DNA from: Saprospiraceae bacterium
Lineage (GTDB): Bacteria > Bacteroidota > Bacteroidia > Chitinophagales > Saprospiraceae
Direction: 5' to 3'
Length of the DNA stretch: 64,000 nt
Assembly (NCBI GenBank): GCA_020628645.1
Contig: JAHDES010000003.1
Span: forward strand, 208,026 to 272,025
How positions within the stretch are numbered: the stretch's first letter is position 1; the number at the start of each line of letters is the position of its first letter. Of the stretch, positions 18,285 through 27,841 are shown one piece after another. The notes beneath the pieces are model-generated. The model did no database searches. It was given only the letters and a program-made list of their open reading frames with translations, and was not told the DNA's origin. The translations under genes were made by a program, and so were the position numbers.

Positions 18285-18800
18285 TTACTCCTCTGTTCGT
18301 TCTTCTTTTTCGCTTACTGTTTCTTGTTCTTCACCTCCAAAAATTAAATTGGTGCTTGAAAAAGTAGTCCCAAAAGTATCTGCCAGTGTAATGACTTGTT
18401 GCAAGGCATCTAATAACTGTGCTTCCGTGAGTTCTTTTAAGGGATGGGTAAATATGGAAATCACAAAACCTTCATACATACTATATTTAGCATCTAGAGC
18501 AGAATGGAAATTAGCCGTTAACATTTTTTCTAGCTCTCCAAATCCAACATCTTTTTCTTCAACAACGGGTGTGAAAATACGCATTCGATTGCTTGCTTCA
18601 TCTGTCAAAATAAAAACCAATCGCCCATCTTTTATGACTTGCCAATTACCTTGTTCTCCTTCTATTGGACTTTTTAGCTCTTTTAAAGCCTTATCCATAC
18701 GCGCATTGCTCATCCACTTTTCCCGCTTTTGACTAAAACTATCGGTAATTGAAATAATAAAAAGAAAAGTACTTAATAAAAAAATGTGATTCGTTTTCAT
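18285..18800 (-). CDS. Secreted hypothetical protein, YbjN/CesT-like fold possible
   Basis: A 171-residue protein started at the ATG at 18800; a TTG five codons earlier is less likely. Signal peptide 1-24 ends 'ITDSFSQK'. The mature part 'GRLVFILTDEASNRMRIFTP' with following alternating strands and helices recalls the YbjN / type III chaperone-like fold, but I cannot confirm this. The tail (about 158-171) is rich in Glu. It stands alone on this strand, divergent from the WGR gene. Function unknown. Confidence 0.65.
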   Translation of the reverse strand: MKTNHIFLLSTFLFIISITDSFSQKREKWMSNARMDKALKELKSPIEGEQGNWQVIKDGRLVFILTDEASNRMRIFTPVVEEKDVGFGELEKMLTANFHSALDAKYSMYEGFVISIFTHPLKELTEAQLLDALQQVITLADTFGTTFSSTNLIFGGEEQETVSEKEERTEE

Positions 18801-18955
18801 CCTAGTATGTATCAAAGATTTAATAAAGATAGGAAGGCGACTTCTAATAGTTGTTCAAATACAACGCCAAAAAATAAGGCAAACTATTTGCTATAACACT
18901 ACATAAAAGTTTAAACCACAATACTTAACACACTACAGTCTAAATTTTCTCTCAT

Positions 18956-20374
18956 ATGAAAACCTATCTCGAACTATCACAAGATGAAGGAACAGCACAC
19001 AAATTTTATGAAGTAATTGTTGATAACACCGTTTTAAAAATTCGGTATGGAAGAATTGGAACCGATGGGACTACTTCTTCAAAAGATTTTTCTTCTCCAG
19101 ATGCTGCCATTAAAGAAGCTGAAAAGAAAATAAAAGCCAAAAAACGGAAAGGCTACGAAGATGCAGTCATGGGCGTTCGTAAAAAACGGGCAATTACGCG
19201 TCGCAGCATCACTAGTACGCGATCTACCGCTAAAAAAGCACCCGTACTTTGGAAATTCCAATCTGGGTCTTCAGCCTTTGGGATATTTGTCAATGACAAA
19301 AGTTGCTGGCTTGGAAATGAACAAGGTCGTATTTTTAAACTCAATCACAATGGTGAAGTCGAAGCACAATTTCAATTACCTGATGGAGTCAAATGTATCA
19401 TTGCCGATGAAGGATGGATTTATGTGGGCTGTGATGATGGTAATGTGTACGATCTAACAGGAAAAATGCCAAGAATGGCTTATGAAATCAATGAAGATGT
19501 AGACATTTATTGGCTAGATATAAATAATGGCTTACTAGGCGTATCGGATCAAGCAGGTAAAATTCATATTATCAATTATGAAGATGAAGAGCAATGGTCG
19601 ACTAAAAGTGCTGGAAATTCAGGTTGGATGGTTCGATTAGATCGAGAAGGACGGGTTTATCATGGCCATAGTAAAGGAATTACCTGTTATTATGGTTGGG
19701 ATGGCTCTACTATTTGGGATCAAACTACAGGAGGGGCAGTTCTTTTTGGATGGCGAACCAATGACTTAGTGATTGCAGGTACAGCAAATAGGAAAGTTTT
19801 AGTTTATGATAATGAAGGGAAACAAAAAGTGAGTTTATCGGCAGATGCTTCTGTTTTTTCTTGTGCGGCATCTGAAGATGGAAATTATATTTTTGCAGGC
19901 GATAATTCTTCTTCTATTTATTGTTTTAATATCAAAGGAGAACGACTTTGGAAATTAGCAAGCACTTGTGGCTCCGCTTATTCCATGCAATATCATAATG
20001 AAAAGGTATACATCGTAACGACTAATGGCTCAATGGCATGTATTGATGCAAGCGAAGCAGCTATTGAAGCAGCTAAAGAAGGACAAGTTCCGACCATTCA
20101 AAATATAAAAGCTCCAGCACCTGTTGCTGTAAGTGATACCAATATTTTAGAAACAGCAAGCGACTCTGCGGTCGGTGTTAAACTACAATGCATCAAAGAG
20201 GGAGGTAAATTACGAGTACGAGTAGCACAATCAGGCTATCATGCTAACTGGAATGTACAATTTCCCAAAAATCTCCGTATTGAAGGAGCAAAATATATTG
20301 TAGATGAAATACATGAGGCAAGCCACGGTTCGTTCTATCGGGCGTTTGGAGATATTTATAAATTAGAAAATTAA
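18956..20374 (+). CDS. WGR domain protein fused to a beta-propeller
   Basis: A 472-residue cytoplasmic protein with no signal peptide. The N-terminal WGR domain spans about 1-75; the family's W-G-R core appears as 'VLKIRYGRIGTDGTTSSKDF'. A basic linker (75-100, 'KKRAITRRSITSTRSTAKKA') leads to a PQQ/WD-like propeller, about 100-370, with repeating strands such as 'WIYVGCDDGNVYDL' and 'NYIFAGDNSSSIYCF'. A C-terminal beta domain ends 'SHGSFYRAFGDIYKLEN'. WGR domains occur in PARPs, where they bind nicked DNA, and in many bacterial proteins of unclear role. The basic linker would suit nucleic-acid binding; this is inference. Domain calls are firm, function is not. Confidence 0.8.
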   Translation: MKTYLELSQDEGTAHKFYEVIVDNTVLKIRYGRIGTDGTTSSKDFSSPDAAIKEAEKKIKAKKRKGYEDAVMGVRKKRAITRRSITSTRSTAKKAPVLWKFQSGSSAFGIFVNDKSCWLGNEQGRIFKLNHNGEVEAQFQLPDGVKCIIADEGWIYVGCDDGNVYDLTGKMPRMAYEINEDVDIYWLDINNGLLGVSDQAGKIHIINYEDEEQWSTKSAGNSGWMVRLDREGRVYHGHSKGITCYYGWDGSTIWDQTTGGAVLFGWRTNDLVIAGTANRKVLVYDNEGKQKVSLSADASVFSCAASEDGNYIFAGDNSSSIYCFNIKGERLWKLASTCGSAYSMQYHNEKVYIVTTNGSMACIDASEAAIEAAKEGQVPTIQNIKAPAPVAVSDTNILETASDSAVGVKLQCIKEGGKLRVRVAQSGYHANWNVQFPKNLRIEGAKYIVDEIHEASHGSFYRAFGDIYKLEN

Positions 20375-20381
20375 AGAATAA

Positions 20382-20413
20382 TAGCGTTATCTAAAAGATA
20401 GATTTTAGATAAC
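20382..20413. terminator. Bidirectional terminator between convergent genes
   Basis: A perfect 13-bp inverted repeat, GCGTTATCTAAAA and its complement, separated by a 6-nt loop. It lies between the stop codons of the WGR gene and aat, with short T/A runs on both sides. Confidence 0.8.
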
Positions 20414-20423
20414 GCCAACTTTT

Positions 20424-21116
20424 TCAAAACTGTAATTCATCCCATTTTTTAGTGGTGGTAGGAACATTGATATTCTTTTCCATCAACCGCATAAATTTAT
20501 CTCTGGAAATACTTCTCGCCCCTAGACTGCCGAGGTGATTGGTGGCTTGTTGGCAATCAATCAATTGATAATCCCACTCGATTAATTTTTTAACCAAGCT
20601 AATAAAGCCAAATTTAGAAGCATTGCTCACTTTGGTAAACATGGACTCTCCATAAAAGATTTTACCTAAAGAAACCCCATATAAACCACCGACTAATTCT
20701 CCATTATCCCATACTTCGATCGAATGGGCAATTCCTAATTCATGCAATATACAATAGGCATCCAGCATTTCTTCAGTAATCCAAGTACCGCCCTCTTGTC
20801 CTTTACGCTCATTTTGCTGACAAAGTGTGATTACTTGTCGAAATACACGATCAGCTGTCACCTGAAATTTTTGTTGATTAAAATAAGGACGCATACTTTT
20901 TGATACCTTCAATTCATCAGGAAAAAGCACAAATCGAGGATCGGGTGCCCACCAAATAATTGGATCATCTGGATTATACCAGGGGAAAATACCATGTTGG
21001 TAGGCTAAGATTAATCGCTCAGGGGAGAGGTCGCCTCCTACTGCCAAAATCCCATCTTCATTTGCATAAGAAGGGTGTGGAAATCGTAATTCTTCATTGA
21101 GCCAATAGAAGGACAT
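20424..21116 (-). CDS. aat: Leucyl/phenylalanyl-tRNA--protein transferase
   Basis: A 230-residue enzyme that adds Leu or Phe to N-terminal Arg/Lys residues of proteins, marking them for ClpS/ClpAP degradation (N-end rule). Diagnostic segments: 'FPHPSYANEDGILAVGGDLS', 'LAYQHGIFPWYNPDDPIIWW', 'WAPDPRFVLFP', 'SIEVWDNGELVGGLYGVSLG' and 'GESMFTKVSNASKFGFISL'. Length and domain match the family. The start is the ATG at 21116. It converges on the WGR gene and is transcribed alone. Confidence 0.95.
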   Translation of the reverse strand: MSFYWLNEELRFPHPSYANEDGILAVGGDLSPERLILAYQHGIFPWYNPDDPIIWWAPDPRFVLFPDELKVSKSMRPYFNQQKFQVTADRVFRQVITLCQQNERKGQEGGTWITEEMLDAYCILHELGIAHSIEVWDNGELVGGLYGVSLGKIFYGESMFTKVSNASKFGFISLVKKLIEWDYQLIDCQQATNHLGSLGARSISRDKFMRLMEKNINVPTTTKKWDELQF

Positions 21117-21651
21117 TTAGGATAATATTAGTTGGAAGTACAAGTATAAATAATCTGTTTTAGAAGATGGAATAAAGATGTGGTATTTTCTGAAAGAATA
21201 TTAATTGGGGATACGTCTTTTATGAAAAAGGCTATAATCATCTTAAATGGTCACTCTTTTTAATATAAATTCCTTTAAAAATGCAAAAAAATATCTTCCG
21301 AAAACACAAAATATAATTTGACAAAAACTTAAAACTTACGTTGATATTTTTTCAGGAAAAAAAAATGAAATTATATTTCGTATAAAGTAATGTCATTTTT
21401 ATGTCATAGAATTACCCTTTATATGGATTTGTACTTCTAATAGAAAAGATATATTTTTGATTACCTCTTATATTATGAATATTCAAAACTTACAACTAGA
21501 AAAAACTCTTTTTACAATATAAAAAACTAACGATTATAAATAATCAAATTAAAATTTGGATTCAATAGACCTTGTGAGAATCAATGTAGTTAGTAATTCT
21601 TATTTCTTTTAATCCAGTATTACTTCATCTAATCACTTAAAATTCTATTCT
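21117..21651. other. Gene-free AT-rich region upstream of the EAD-like gene
   Basis: About 535 bp without a credible gene. The one structure I see is an 11-bp inverted repeat, AAATATAATTT (21309-21319) and AAATTATATTT (21368-21378), of unknown role. It must hold the promoters of aat and of the divergent small gene, but no good TAnnTTTG box is evident. Confidence 0.5.
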
Positions 21652-21894
21652 ATGAATGAACGATTTGAAGAAATAAAAAATAAAATCACGAATGGAGATT
21701 TAGGTGGAGCTATTGTCATTATCCGTAAACATTTGTACGAGGTAGAGGATATGGAATTTAAAAATAGTTTACGTATTATCTGTTTTGATTACAATAGCTT
21801 GTTAAAACTTATCAATAAAGGAACAATAGGGCTAGAAGTAGAACGCCAAGAAAAAAGAACAATCGCCAGTCGAATCTTAAATTTACTCCATTAA
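21652..21894 (+). CDS. Small stand-alone protein resembling effector-associated domain (EAD11-like)
   Basis: An 80-residue, all-helical protein from the ATG at 21652. The pattern 'NGDLGGAIVIIRKHL', 'FDYNSLLKLINKGTIGLEVE' and 'QEKRTIASRILNLL' resembles the Bacteroidota EAD11 type: a short helix with G-x-L-xx-A-I, a middle helix with Y-N-x-L, a K-G-x-I/L turn, and a last helix ending in LL. EADs are adaptor domains usually fused to peptidases, STAND NTPases or TIR effectors in conflict systems. Here the domain fills the whole protein, and no matching effector is within several kb. The similarity is judged by eye; the role as an adaptor is inference. Confidence 0.55.
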   Translation: MNERFEEIKNKITNGDLGGAIVIIRKHLYEVEDMEFKNSLRIICFDYNSLLKLINKGTIGLEVERQEKRTIASRILNLLH

Positions 21895-22057
21895 AAATAA
21901 TATTTTAACTATCCCCAAAATCAGAAGATTTATCATTTCAGTTTCAATTTTTCAAAACTTTAGATCCTAATTATCAAGCATTTAGAAGAATGTTTTTTCC
22001 CAAAAAAAGCTCTTTTCTACAATAAAAAAATAGTGTGAAAATTACCCACAAAAATTG

Positions 22058-22065
22058 TATTTTTG
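22058..22065 (+). promoter_or_regulatory. -7 box of the aconitase promoter
   Basis: TATTTTTG matches TAnnTTTG. Transcription would begin near 22072, giving a leader of about 93 nt that starts with a structured element. No clean -33 TTTG is present (TGTG at 22034-22037). Confidence 0.55.
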
Positions 22066-22080
22066 CCCCAAGTTAATAGA

Positions 22081-22133
22081 TCAGGTTGGTACAAATAAAT
22101 CCTTTTGTAGATAAATGCGTACAACTCACCTGA
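22081..22133 (+). promoter_or_regulatory. Structured 5' leader of aconitase mRNA
   Basis: TCAGGT (22081-22086) pairs with ACCTGA (22128-22133). Inside, ACAAA (22091-22095) can pair with TTTGT (22104-22108), and GTAC occurs on both flanks. This gives a small branched fold at the very 5' end of the predicted transcript. No known riboswitch is recognised. Confidence 0.4.
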
Positions 22134-22164
22134 CGGTTTATTCACCTACTAAATTTATACCACT

Positions 22165-24438
22165 ATGCCTTTTGATATAGATATGCTAAAAGCGCATTAT
22201 GCTGGCTTCGCAGCAAGAGTAGATGCAGCTAAAGCGAACTTAGGTCGTCCTTTGACCTTAGCCGAAAAAATATTATATGCCCATCTTCACGCTGATTCTC
22301 CTCTACAAAACTACAAGCGCGGAGAAGATTATGTATTCTTTGCGCCTGATCGCGTGGCGATGCAAGATGCGACTGCACAAATGGCTTTGTTACAGTTTAT
22401 GATGGCTGGAAAAGATAAAGTAGCGGTACCATCGACGGTACACTGTGATCACTTGATCCAAGCAAAAACTGGTGCAGATGAAGATTTAGTTGCAGCTAAT
22501 GATATTAATTCAGAGGTATACGATTTCTTAGAATCCGTTTCTGATAAATACGGAATTGGTTTCTGGAAAGCGGGCGCTGGAATTATCCACCAAGTTGTAC
22601 TTGAAAATTATGCGTTTCCAGGAGGAATGATGATTGGTACCGATTCACATACGGTAAATGCTGGTGGTCTAGGAATGGTAGCCATCGGTGTAGGTGGAGC
22701 AGATGCAGTAGATGTGATGGCAGGAATGGCTTGGGAATTAAAAATGCCTAAGTTAATAGGTGTAAAATTAACGGGTAAATTAAGTGGTTGGACGTCTCCT
22801 AAAGATGTGATCTTGAAAGTAGCTGGCATTGTCTCTGCTAAAGGTGGGACAGGAGCTATTGTAGAATATTTTGGTGAAGGTGCAACTTCAATGTCTTGTA
22901 CGGGTAAAGGTACAATCTGTAATATGGGTGCCGAGATTGGTGCAACTACTTCTACATTTGGTTATGATGAAACCATGAGTCGTTATTTAAGAGCAACGGA
23001 TCGTACAGAAGTAGCCGATATGTGTGATAAAATGATGAGCTACTTGACTGGAGATGACGAATGTTATGCTGATCCAGAAAAATATTTCGATCAAGTTATT
23101 GAAATTGATCTAAATACTTTAGAACCATTATTGAATGGGCCATTTACACCAGACTTAGCAACGCCTATTTCTGAAATGACTGCGAAAGCAACTGCCGAAG
23201 GTTGGCCACTAGATTTAGAATATTGTTTGATTGGTTCTTGTACCAACTCTTCTTATGAAGATATTTCTCGGGCAGCCTCTATTGCAAAACAAGCCGTAGA
23301 GAAAGGAATTACCCCTAAATCAAAATTGACGATTACACCTGGTTCGGAACTAGTTCGTTACACCATTGAAAGAGATGGGTTAATTGAAACACTTGAAGGA
23401 ATGGGCGCAATGGTATTTGCGAATGCATGTGGCCCCTGTATTGGACAATGGGCGCGTTTTAGTGATCCAATGAATGCCCCTAAAAATAGTATTGTTCACT
23501 CTTTTAACCGTAACTTCTCGAAGCGAGCAGATGGTAGTCCAAATACGCACGCATTTGTGGCTTCACCAGAATTAGTTACGGCATTAGCACTTTCTGGCAA
23601 ACTTGGATTTAATCCTATAACTGACACGCTTACCAATGATAAAGGAGAAGAAGTAAAATTAGATCCACCAACTGGTTATGAACTACCACCAAAAGGATTT
23701 GATGTAGAAGATGCTGGTTATAATGCGCCTGCTGAAGATGGAAGTGGTGTAAATGTAGTGGTTTCTCCAACTTCTAATCGCCTTCAATTATTGACACCTT
23801 TTACGCCAATGAGTCAAGCAGAGGTGACAGGAATGCACGTATTATTGAAAGCAAAAGGAAAATGTACCACCGATCATATTTCTATGGCAGGGCCTTGGTT
23901 GAAATTCCGTGGTCACTTAGAAAATATATCTAACAACTGTTTCATTGGTGCAATCAATTATTACAATGAGCAAGCGAACCATGTAATGAATTATGTAGAA
24001 GACAAATACATGCCTGTACCAGATTCAGCACGTGCTTACCAAAAAGCAGGTATCGGAACAATTGTATTTGGAGAGGAAAATTATGGCGAAGGTTCTTCTC
24101 GTGAACATGCAGCAATGGAGCCTCGTTTCCTTGGTGTAAAAGCAGTAATTGTAAAATCATTCGCTCGTATTCACGAAACCAATTTGAAGAAACAAGGAAT
24201 GTTAGGATTGACATTTGCCAATCCTGCAGACTATGATTTAATTCGTCAAGATGATACAGTATCTATTCCAGATTTTAGTGAAATGGCTGCTGGTAAAAAT
24301 TTGACAATTGTATTGAATCATGCAGATGGAACAAGTGATTCATTTGAAGCAAAACACACCTACAATCAAGCTCAAATTGATTGGGTACGTGCGGGTTCTG
24401 CTTTAAATAAAATCCGTGAAGAAGCAGGTGTTGCTTAA
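22165..24438 (+). CDS. Aconitate hydratase
   Basis: A 757-residue TCA-cycle enzyme interconverting citrate and isocitrate, of the mitochondrial-type (ACO2-like) subfamily by its short length and '[19 protein letters not shown]' type N-terminus. The [4Fe-4S] cysteines are visible at C359 ('GSCTNSS') and C422/C425 ('ACGPCIGQW'). Other signatures: '[20 protein letters not shown]', '[10 protein letters not shown]' and the swivel-domain '[19 protein letters not shown]'. The start at 22165 fits the conserved N-terminus. It is a single-gene unit with its own promoter, structured leader and terminator. Confidence 0.96.
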   Translation: MPFDIDMLKAHYAGFAARVDAAKANLGRPLTLAEKILYAHLHADSPLQNYKRGEDYVFFAPDRVAMQDATAQMALLQFMMAGKDKVAVPSTVHCDHLIQAKTGADEDLVAANDINSEVYDFLESVSDKYGIGFWKAGAGIIHQVVLENYAFPGGMMIGTDSHTVNAGGLGMVAIGVGGADAVDVMAGMAWELKMPKLIGVKLTGKLSGWTSPKDVILKVAGIVSAKGGTGAIVEYFGEGATSMSCTGKGTICNMGAEIGATTSTFGYDETMSRYLRATDRTEVADMCDKMMSYLTGDDECYADPEKYFDQVIEIDLNTLEPLLNGPFTPDLATPISEMTAKATAEGWPLDLEYCLIGSCTNSSYEDISRAASIAKQAVEKGITPKSKLTITPGSELVRYTIERDGLIETLEGMGAMVFANACGPCIGQWARFSDPMNAPKNSIVHSFNRNFSKRADGSPNTHAFVASPELVTALALSGKLGFNPITDTLTNDKGEEVKLDPPTGYELPPKGFDVEDAGYNAPAEDGSGVNVVVSPTSNRLQLLTPFTPMSQAEVTGMHVLLKAKGKCTTDHISMAGPWLKFRGHLENISNNCFIGAINYYNEQANHVMNYVEDKYMPVPDSARAYQKAGIGTIVFGEENYGEGSSREHAAMEPRFLGVKAVIVKSFARIHETNLKKQGMLGLTFANPADYDLIRQDDTVSIPDFSEMAAGKNLTIVLNHADGTSDSFEAKHTYNQAQIDWVRAGSALNKIREEAGVA

Positions 24439-24463
24439 CATAAATATACTTAGTTAAAAAATC

Positions 24464-24502
24464 AAGTCGCTGGTAATACAATTTTATCAGCGGCTTTTCT
24501 TT
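24464..24502 (+). terminator. Terminator of the aconitase gene
   Basis: AAGTCGCTG (24464-24472) pairs with CAGCGGCTT (24488-24496), with one G-T pair, and is followed by TTCTTTT. Confidence 0.75.
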
Positions 24503-24585
24503 TACACTTATCTTATCAAATAGACCACTTATTTTACAAAGCGCTACAACTATCCATTCTTATTTTTCATCTATCAATTTCCTTG

Positions 24586-24593
24586 TATCTTTG
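24586..24593 (+). promoter_or_regulatory. -7 box very close to the histidine-kinase ATG
   Basis: TATCTTTG fits TAnnTTTG but lies only 5 bp before the first ATG (24598). If used, the mRNA would be leaderless or nearly so. Confidence 0.4.
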
Positions 24594-24597
24594 ATAA

Positions 24598-27500
24598 ATG
24601 AGATCACGCTCCCCAAAATGCAGCAAGCAAGCAAAACAGCATTACCATTCGCTGAAGGGGATCTTTATATTTAATTTTCTATTTCTTACTTTCTTTAGTT
24701 CTGCACAACTAGATACGATACTTCAACTAAGTCATTTCAATACCAAAGACGGTTTGTCGAGTAATTATACGGGGCGCAAAAATGCCGTTCTTCAAGATTC
24801 AATTGGCAATATTTGGATTGGTACGAATACTAGTTTAAATAAATTTGATGGCTGTTCATTTACCATCTATCAAGATGATCGTTCTTCTTCTCATTATATC
24901 AGAGGGAAATATTTTACAAGCCTTTGTTTAGACACTAATGGTATCATTTGGGCAGGTACGATGGAAAATGGGCTGAATCGAATTAATCCCTTGGCAAATG
25001 AGATTGTCAATTTCCGTTACACCACAACGGACAGTTTATCACTCCCTCAAAATAGAATTGGCTATATTTTCACCGATCAATATGGCAAATTGTGGATCAA
25101 TGTACACCGTATTGGTTTATGTGAATTGATTAATGAAGAAAAAGGAGAATTTCGCACATTGGATATGATGCACGGATTGGAAGAACAAGAAGATGTGGAT
25201 AATTATGGGAACATCCTTGCAGGAGCTGTTGCTGATCCAAGCAATAAAAATATTATGTGGTTGGCGTCACTGCATGGGATTTGCCGATTTGATACCCAAA
25301 AAGAAAGCTTTGAGTTTTTCAATTATGTGGATTATGAAGAAGATATCGCTGATGGAAAATTAAAATTTAAACATCAATCGAGGAATCATTTAAGGAGCAT
25401 TTTAATAGATGAAGACGGCATTATTTGGGCATCCACTTGGGGGTCGGGTATTGTAAAATTTAATACCAAAACTTATGAGAAAAAGCTAATCAAATGCATT
25501 GCTGAAGATGTCGAGGTTTTTTCTTGTCTTAATTCTTCTGATCTTTTTCCACTAAATGATAGTATATTTTTAGTAGCAAGTCTAACAGAAAATACAGGGT
25601 TTTATGTGTTTAATAAAAACGATGAAACGTTTCATGATTTAAAAGAAAATCAACCCGATCTTCCAACTACACCCACCCATTTTTTTCAAGATCGAACCAA
25701 CAATCTCTGGATTTCAACTTATAATGAAGGCATCTATTGTTTAAGCCCAAGTAAACAATTATTTCAAAAAAAATCTTTAAATGGATATATTCCTAAAGCT
25801 ATTTATGATGAAAATGCGAATACCACTTATGCGATTACCTTTGATGGAAAATTGTACACCATAAATTATCAAAACAAAGAAATTCTAGAAACGGTCATCC
25901 CTAATAGTCAGGAAACACAAAATTATGAGCTGTATGAAATTGGACAAGTTGAAGATGGAACACTTTGGCTTATTGACGAAGATCAAATTCATTTGTATGA
26001 TCCTCAAAAGAAACAATTTAAAACGCTCAATAGTCCAAGTTGGAACGCATTTCAAGCAATCAATAATTCTTATTTTACTAATGCCTATTTAGATCAAGAT
26101 TTTAACTGTTGGATAGGAGTACAGCGTGAAGGTTTATTAAAAATAAATACCCGTACACAGGAAACGACACTCTATAATAATGACCCCAATGATCCTCATT
26201 CGTTAAAACATCAGTTTGATCCGCATAATATGTATCAAACGGTAAGTAAAACGACGCTTTGGGGCTCAACTCCTGAAGGTTTGTTTCAATATGATTATAA
26301 AAACGGTCATTTTATCAATCATAAAAATCATCTCAGCACACAAATTGAAAACGAAGTTTTATCCAATCATCAACAAATTATTGAAGATGCTAAGGGTAGA
26401 ATTTGGTTAGCCCAAAAACTCAATCGAATCGCCTGTTTTGATTCCAAGAACAAACCCGAAGAAGGCGTTAAATTACTAGAAGCTTCTTTTGATTTTCCAA
26501 ATATCGATATTGACGATATGATTCAAGATACACAAGGTAACATTTGGCTCAGTTCGTCTATTGGATTGACGTGTATTGATACGTACAAAGATACACTTCG
26601 TCATTTCGGAGCGACCTATGGATTGGAATATCTGTATCAATTTAGTACAACTTTTGATGGACAAATTTTGGTGGGTACGAGAAATGGCTACATTCAATTT
26701 GATCCCAAAAAAATCTTAGCCTCAGAAATCCTTCCTTCTGTTCAACCCATTATCAGAGATTTTAAAGTATTTAATCAAACGTATGCGCAAAGAAAAGATG
26801 CTAAAGTCAAATTAAATCATAACGAAAATTTCTTCTCTTTTGATTATAGTACCATTGATTTTTTGGATAAAAACCCCAAAGAATATCGCTACAAATTGGA
26901 AGGAGTGGATGAAGATTGGGTCTATGCGGATAAACGTACCTATGTCGGATATACCCAGGTGCAAAGCGGCGATTATACTTTTAAATTAAATGCTCGACGA
27001 ACAGGAGAAGCATGGTCTGCAAACGAAGCGCGATATACTATTCATATTGCTACTCCTTTTTGGAAAACATGGTGGTTTATCTTAGGGAGTGTGCTGCTAC
27101 TAGGTGGAATCATCTATTTAATTGTACAAGATCGCATCGCTGCTCGGAAAAAAGAACAAGCCTTAAAAGCGGAATTTGAGCAACAAATCGCAGCAATTGA
27201 AATGAAGGCCTTACGTGCGCAAATGAATCCTCATTTTTTATTCAATTCGTTAAATTCCATCAATTATTATGTCTTGAAAGGGGAGTCGGCGCGGGCATCT
27301 TCTTATCTGGAAAACTTTGCGAAATTGATTCGTTTGATTCTTCAAAATTCAAAAGAAAAACTCATTCCATTAGAACAAGAATTGGAAGCCTTACAGCTTT
27401 ATATCCAAATGGAACAACTTCGCTTTGAAGATAAATTTGATTTTTATTTTACGATAGAAGATGATCTCGATACCTCCTTTTTTTCTATTCCGCCTTTAAT

Positions 27501-27837
27501 TATTCAGCCTTATGTTGAAAATGCCATCTGGCATGGGTTATTTAATAAAACGACAAAAGGGCGATTGGATATAAAAGTGTGGTTGGAAGAACAAACTATT
27601 TTTATCCAAATTAAAGACGATGGAATTGGGCGAGTTGCTGCTCGAAAAATTGCCGCCTCTAAAAGTAAAACCAAAGAATCACTTGGGTTAAAGTTGACAC
27701 AAGCACGTATGGATTTGTCCAAAACACTAAATGCGATACAAATCGCAGCTGAAACCAAGAATTTATTGCATGAAGATGGAAGTGCCGCTGGAACGGAAGT
27801 CATTATTCAATTGAATTACGGAAATAACACCCCTTAA
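24598..27837 (+). CDS. Two-component sensor: Reg_prop propeller, Y_Y_Y domain, LytS-type histidine kinase
   Basis: A 1,079-residue membrane sensor. An N-terminal signal segment (about 22-37, 'FNFLFLTFFSSAQ') is followed by a large periplasmic beta-propeller of Reg_prop repeats (about 40-710, e.g. 'DSIGNIWIGTNTSLNKFDG', 'DEDGIIWASTWGSGIVKF'), a Y_Y_Y domain (about 740-815, 'YRYKLEGVDEDWVY'), a transmembrane helix (about 823-845) and a LytS/His_kinase domain with phospho-acceptor H879 in 'QMNPHFLFNSLNSINYY', then an HATPase with 'QPYVENAIWHGL' and 'KDDGIGR'. The response regulator follows after 4 bp. The ligand is unknown. The ATG at 24598 is the only good start before the signal segment. Confidence 0.92.
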   Translation: MRSRSPKCSKQAKQHYHSLKGIFIFNFLFLTFFSSAQLDTILQLSHFNTKDGLSSNYTGRKNAVLQDSIGNIWIGTNTSLNKFDGCSFTIYQDDRSSSHYIRGKYFTSLCLDTNGIIWAGTMENGLNRINPLANEIVNFRYTTTDSLSLPQNRIGYIFTDQYGKLWINVHRIGLCELINEEKGEFRTLDMMHGLEEQEDVDNYGNILAGAVADPSNKNIMWLASLHGICRFDTQKESFEFFNYVDYEEDIADGKLKFKHQSRNHLRSILIDEDGIIWASTWGSGIVKFNTKTYEKKLIKCIAEDVEVFSCLNSSDLFPLNDSIFLVASLTENTGFYVFNKNDETFHDLKENQPDLPTTPTHFFQDRTNNLWISTYNEGIYCLSPSKQLFQKKSLNGYIPKAIYDENANTTYAITFDGKLYTINYQNKEILETVIPNSQETQNYELYEIGQVEDGTLWLIDEDQIHLYDPQKKQFKTLNSPSWNAFQAINNSYFTNAYLDQDFNCWIGVQREGLLKINTRTQETTLYNNDPNDPHSLKHQFDPHNMYQTVSKTTLWGSTPEGLFQYDYKNGHFINHKNHLSTQIENEVLSNHQQIIEDAKGRIWLAQKLNRIACFDSKNKPEEGVKLLEASFDFPNIDIDDMIQDTQGNIWLSSSIGLTCIDTYKDTLRHFGATYGLEYLYQFSTTFDGQILVGTRNGYIQFDPKKILASEILPSVQPIIRDFKVFNQTYAQRKDAKVKLNHNENFFSFDYSTIDFLDKNPKEYRYKLEGVDEDWVYADKRTYVGYTQVQSGDYTFKLNARRTGEAWSANEARYTIHIATPFWKTWWFILGSVLLLGGIIYLIVQDRIAARKKEQALKAEFEQQIAAIEMKALRAQMNPHFLFNSLNSINYYVLKGESARASSYLENFAKLIRLILQNSKEKLIPLEQELEALQLYIQMEQLRFEDKFDFYFTIEDDLDTSFFSIPPLIIQPYVENAIWHGLFNKTTKGRLDIKVWLEEQTIFIQIKDDGIGRVAARKIAASKSKTKESLGLKLTQARMDLSKTLNAIQIAAETKNLLHEDGSAAGTEVIIQLNYGNNTP

Positions 27838-27841
27838 AATC

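Noticed and set aside
18229..18732. Plus-strand frame of 167 codons opposite the secreted YbjN-like protein
   Set aside because: It is the antisense of a gene with a good signal peptide and ATG; its own translation is Ser-rich and featureless.
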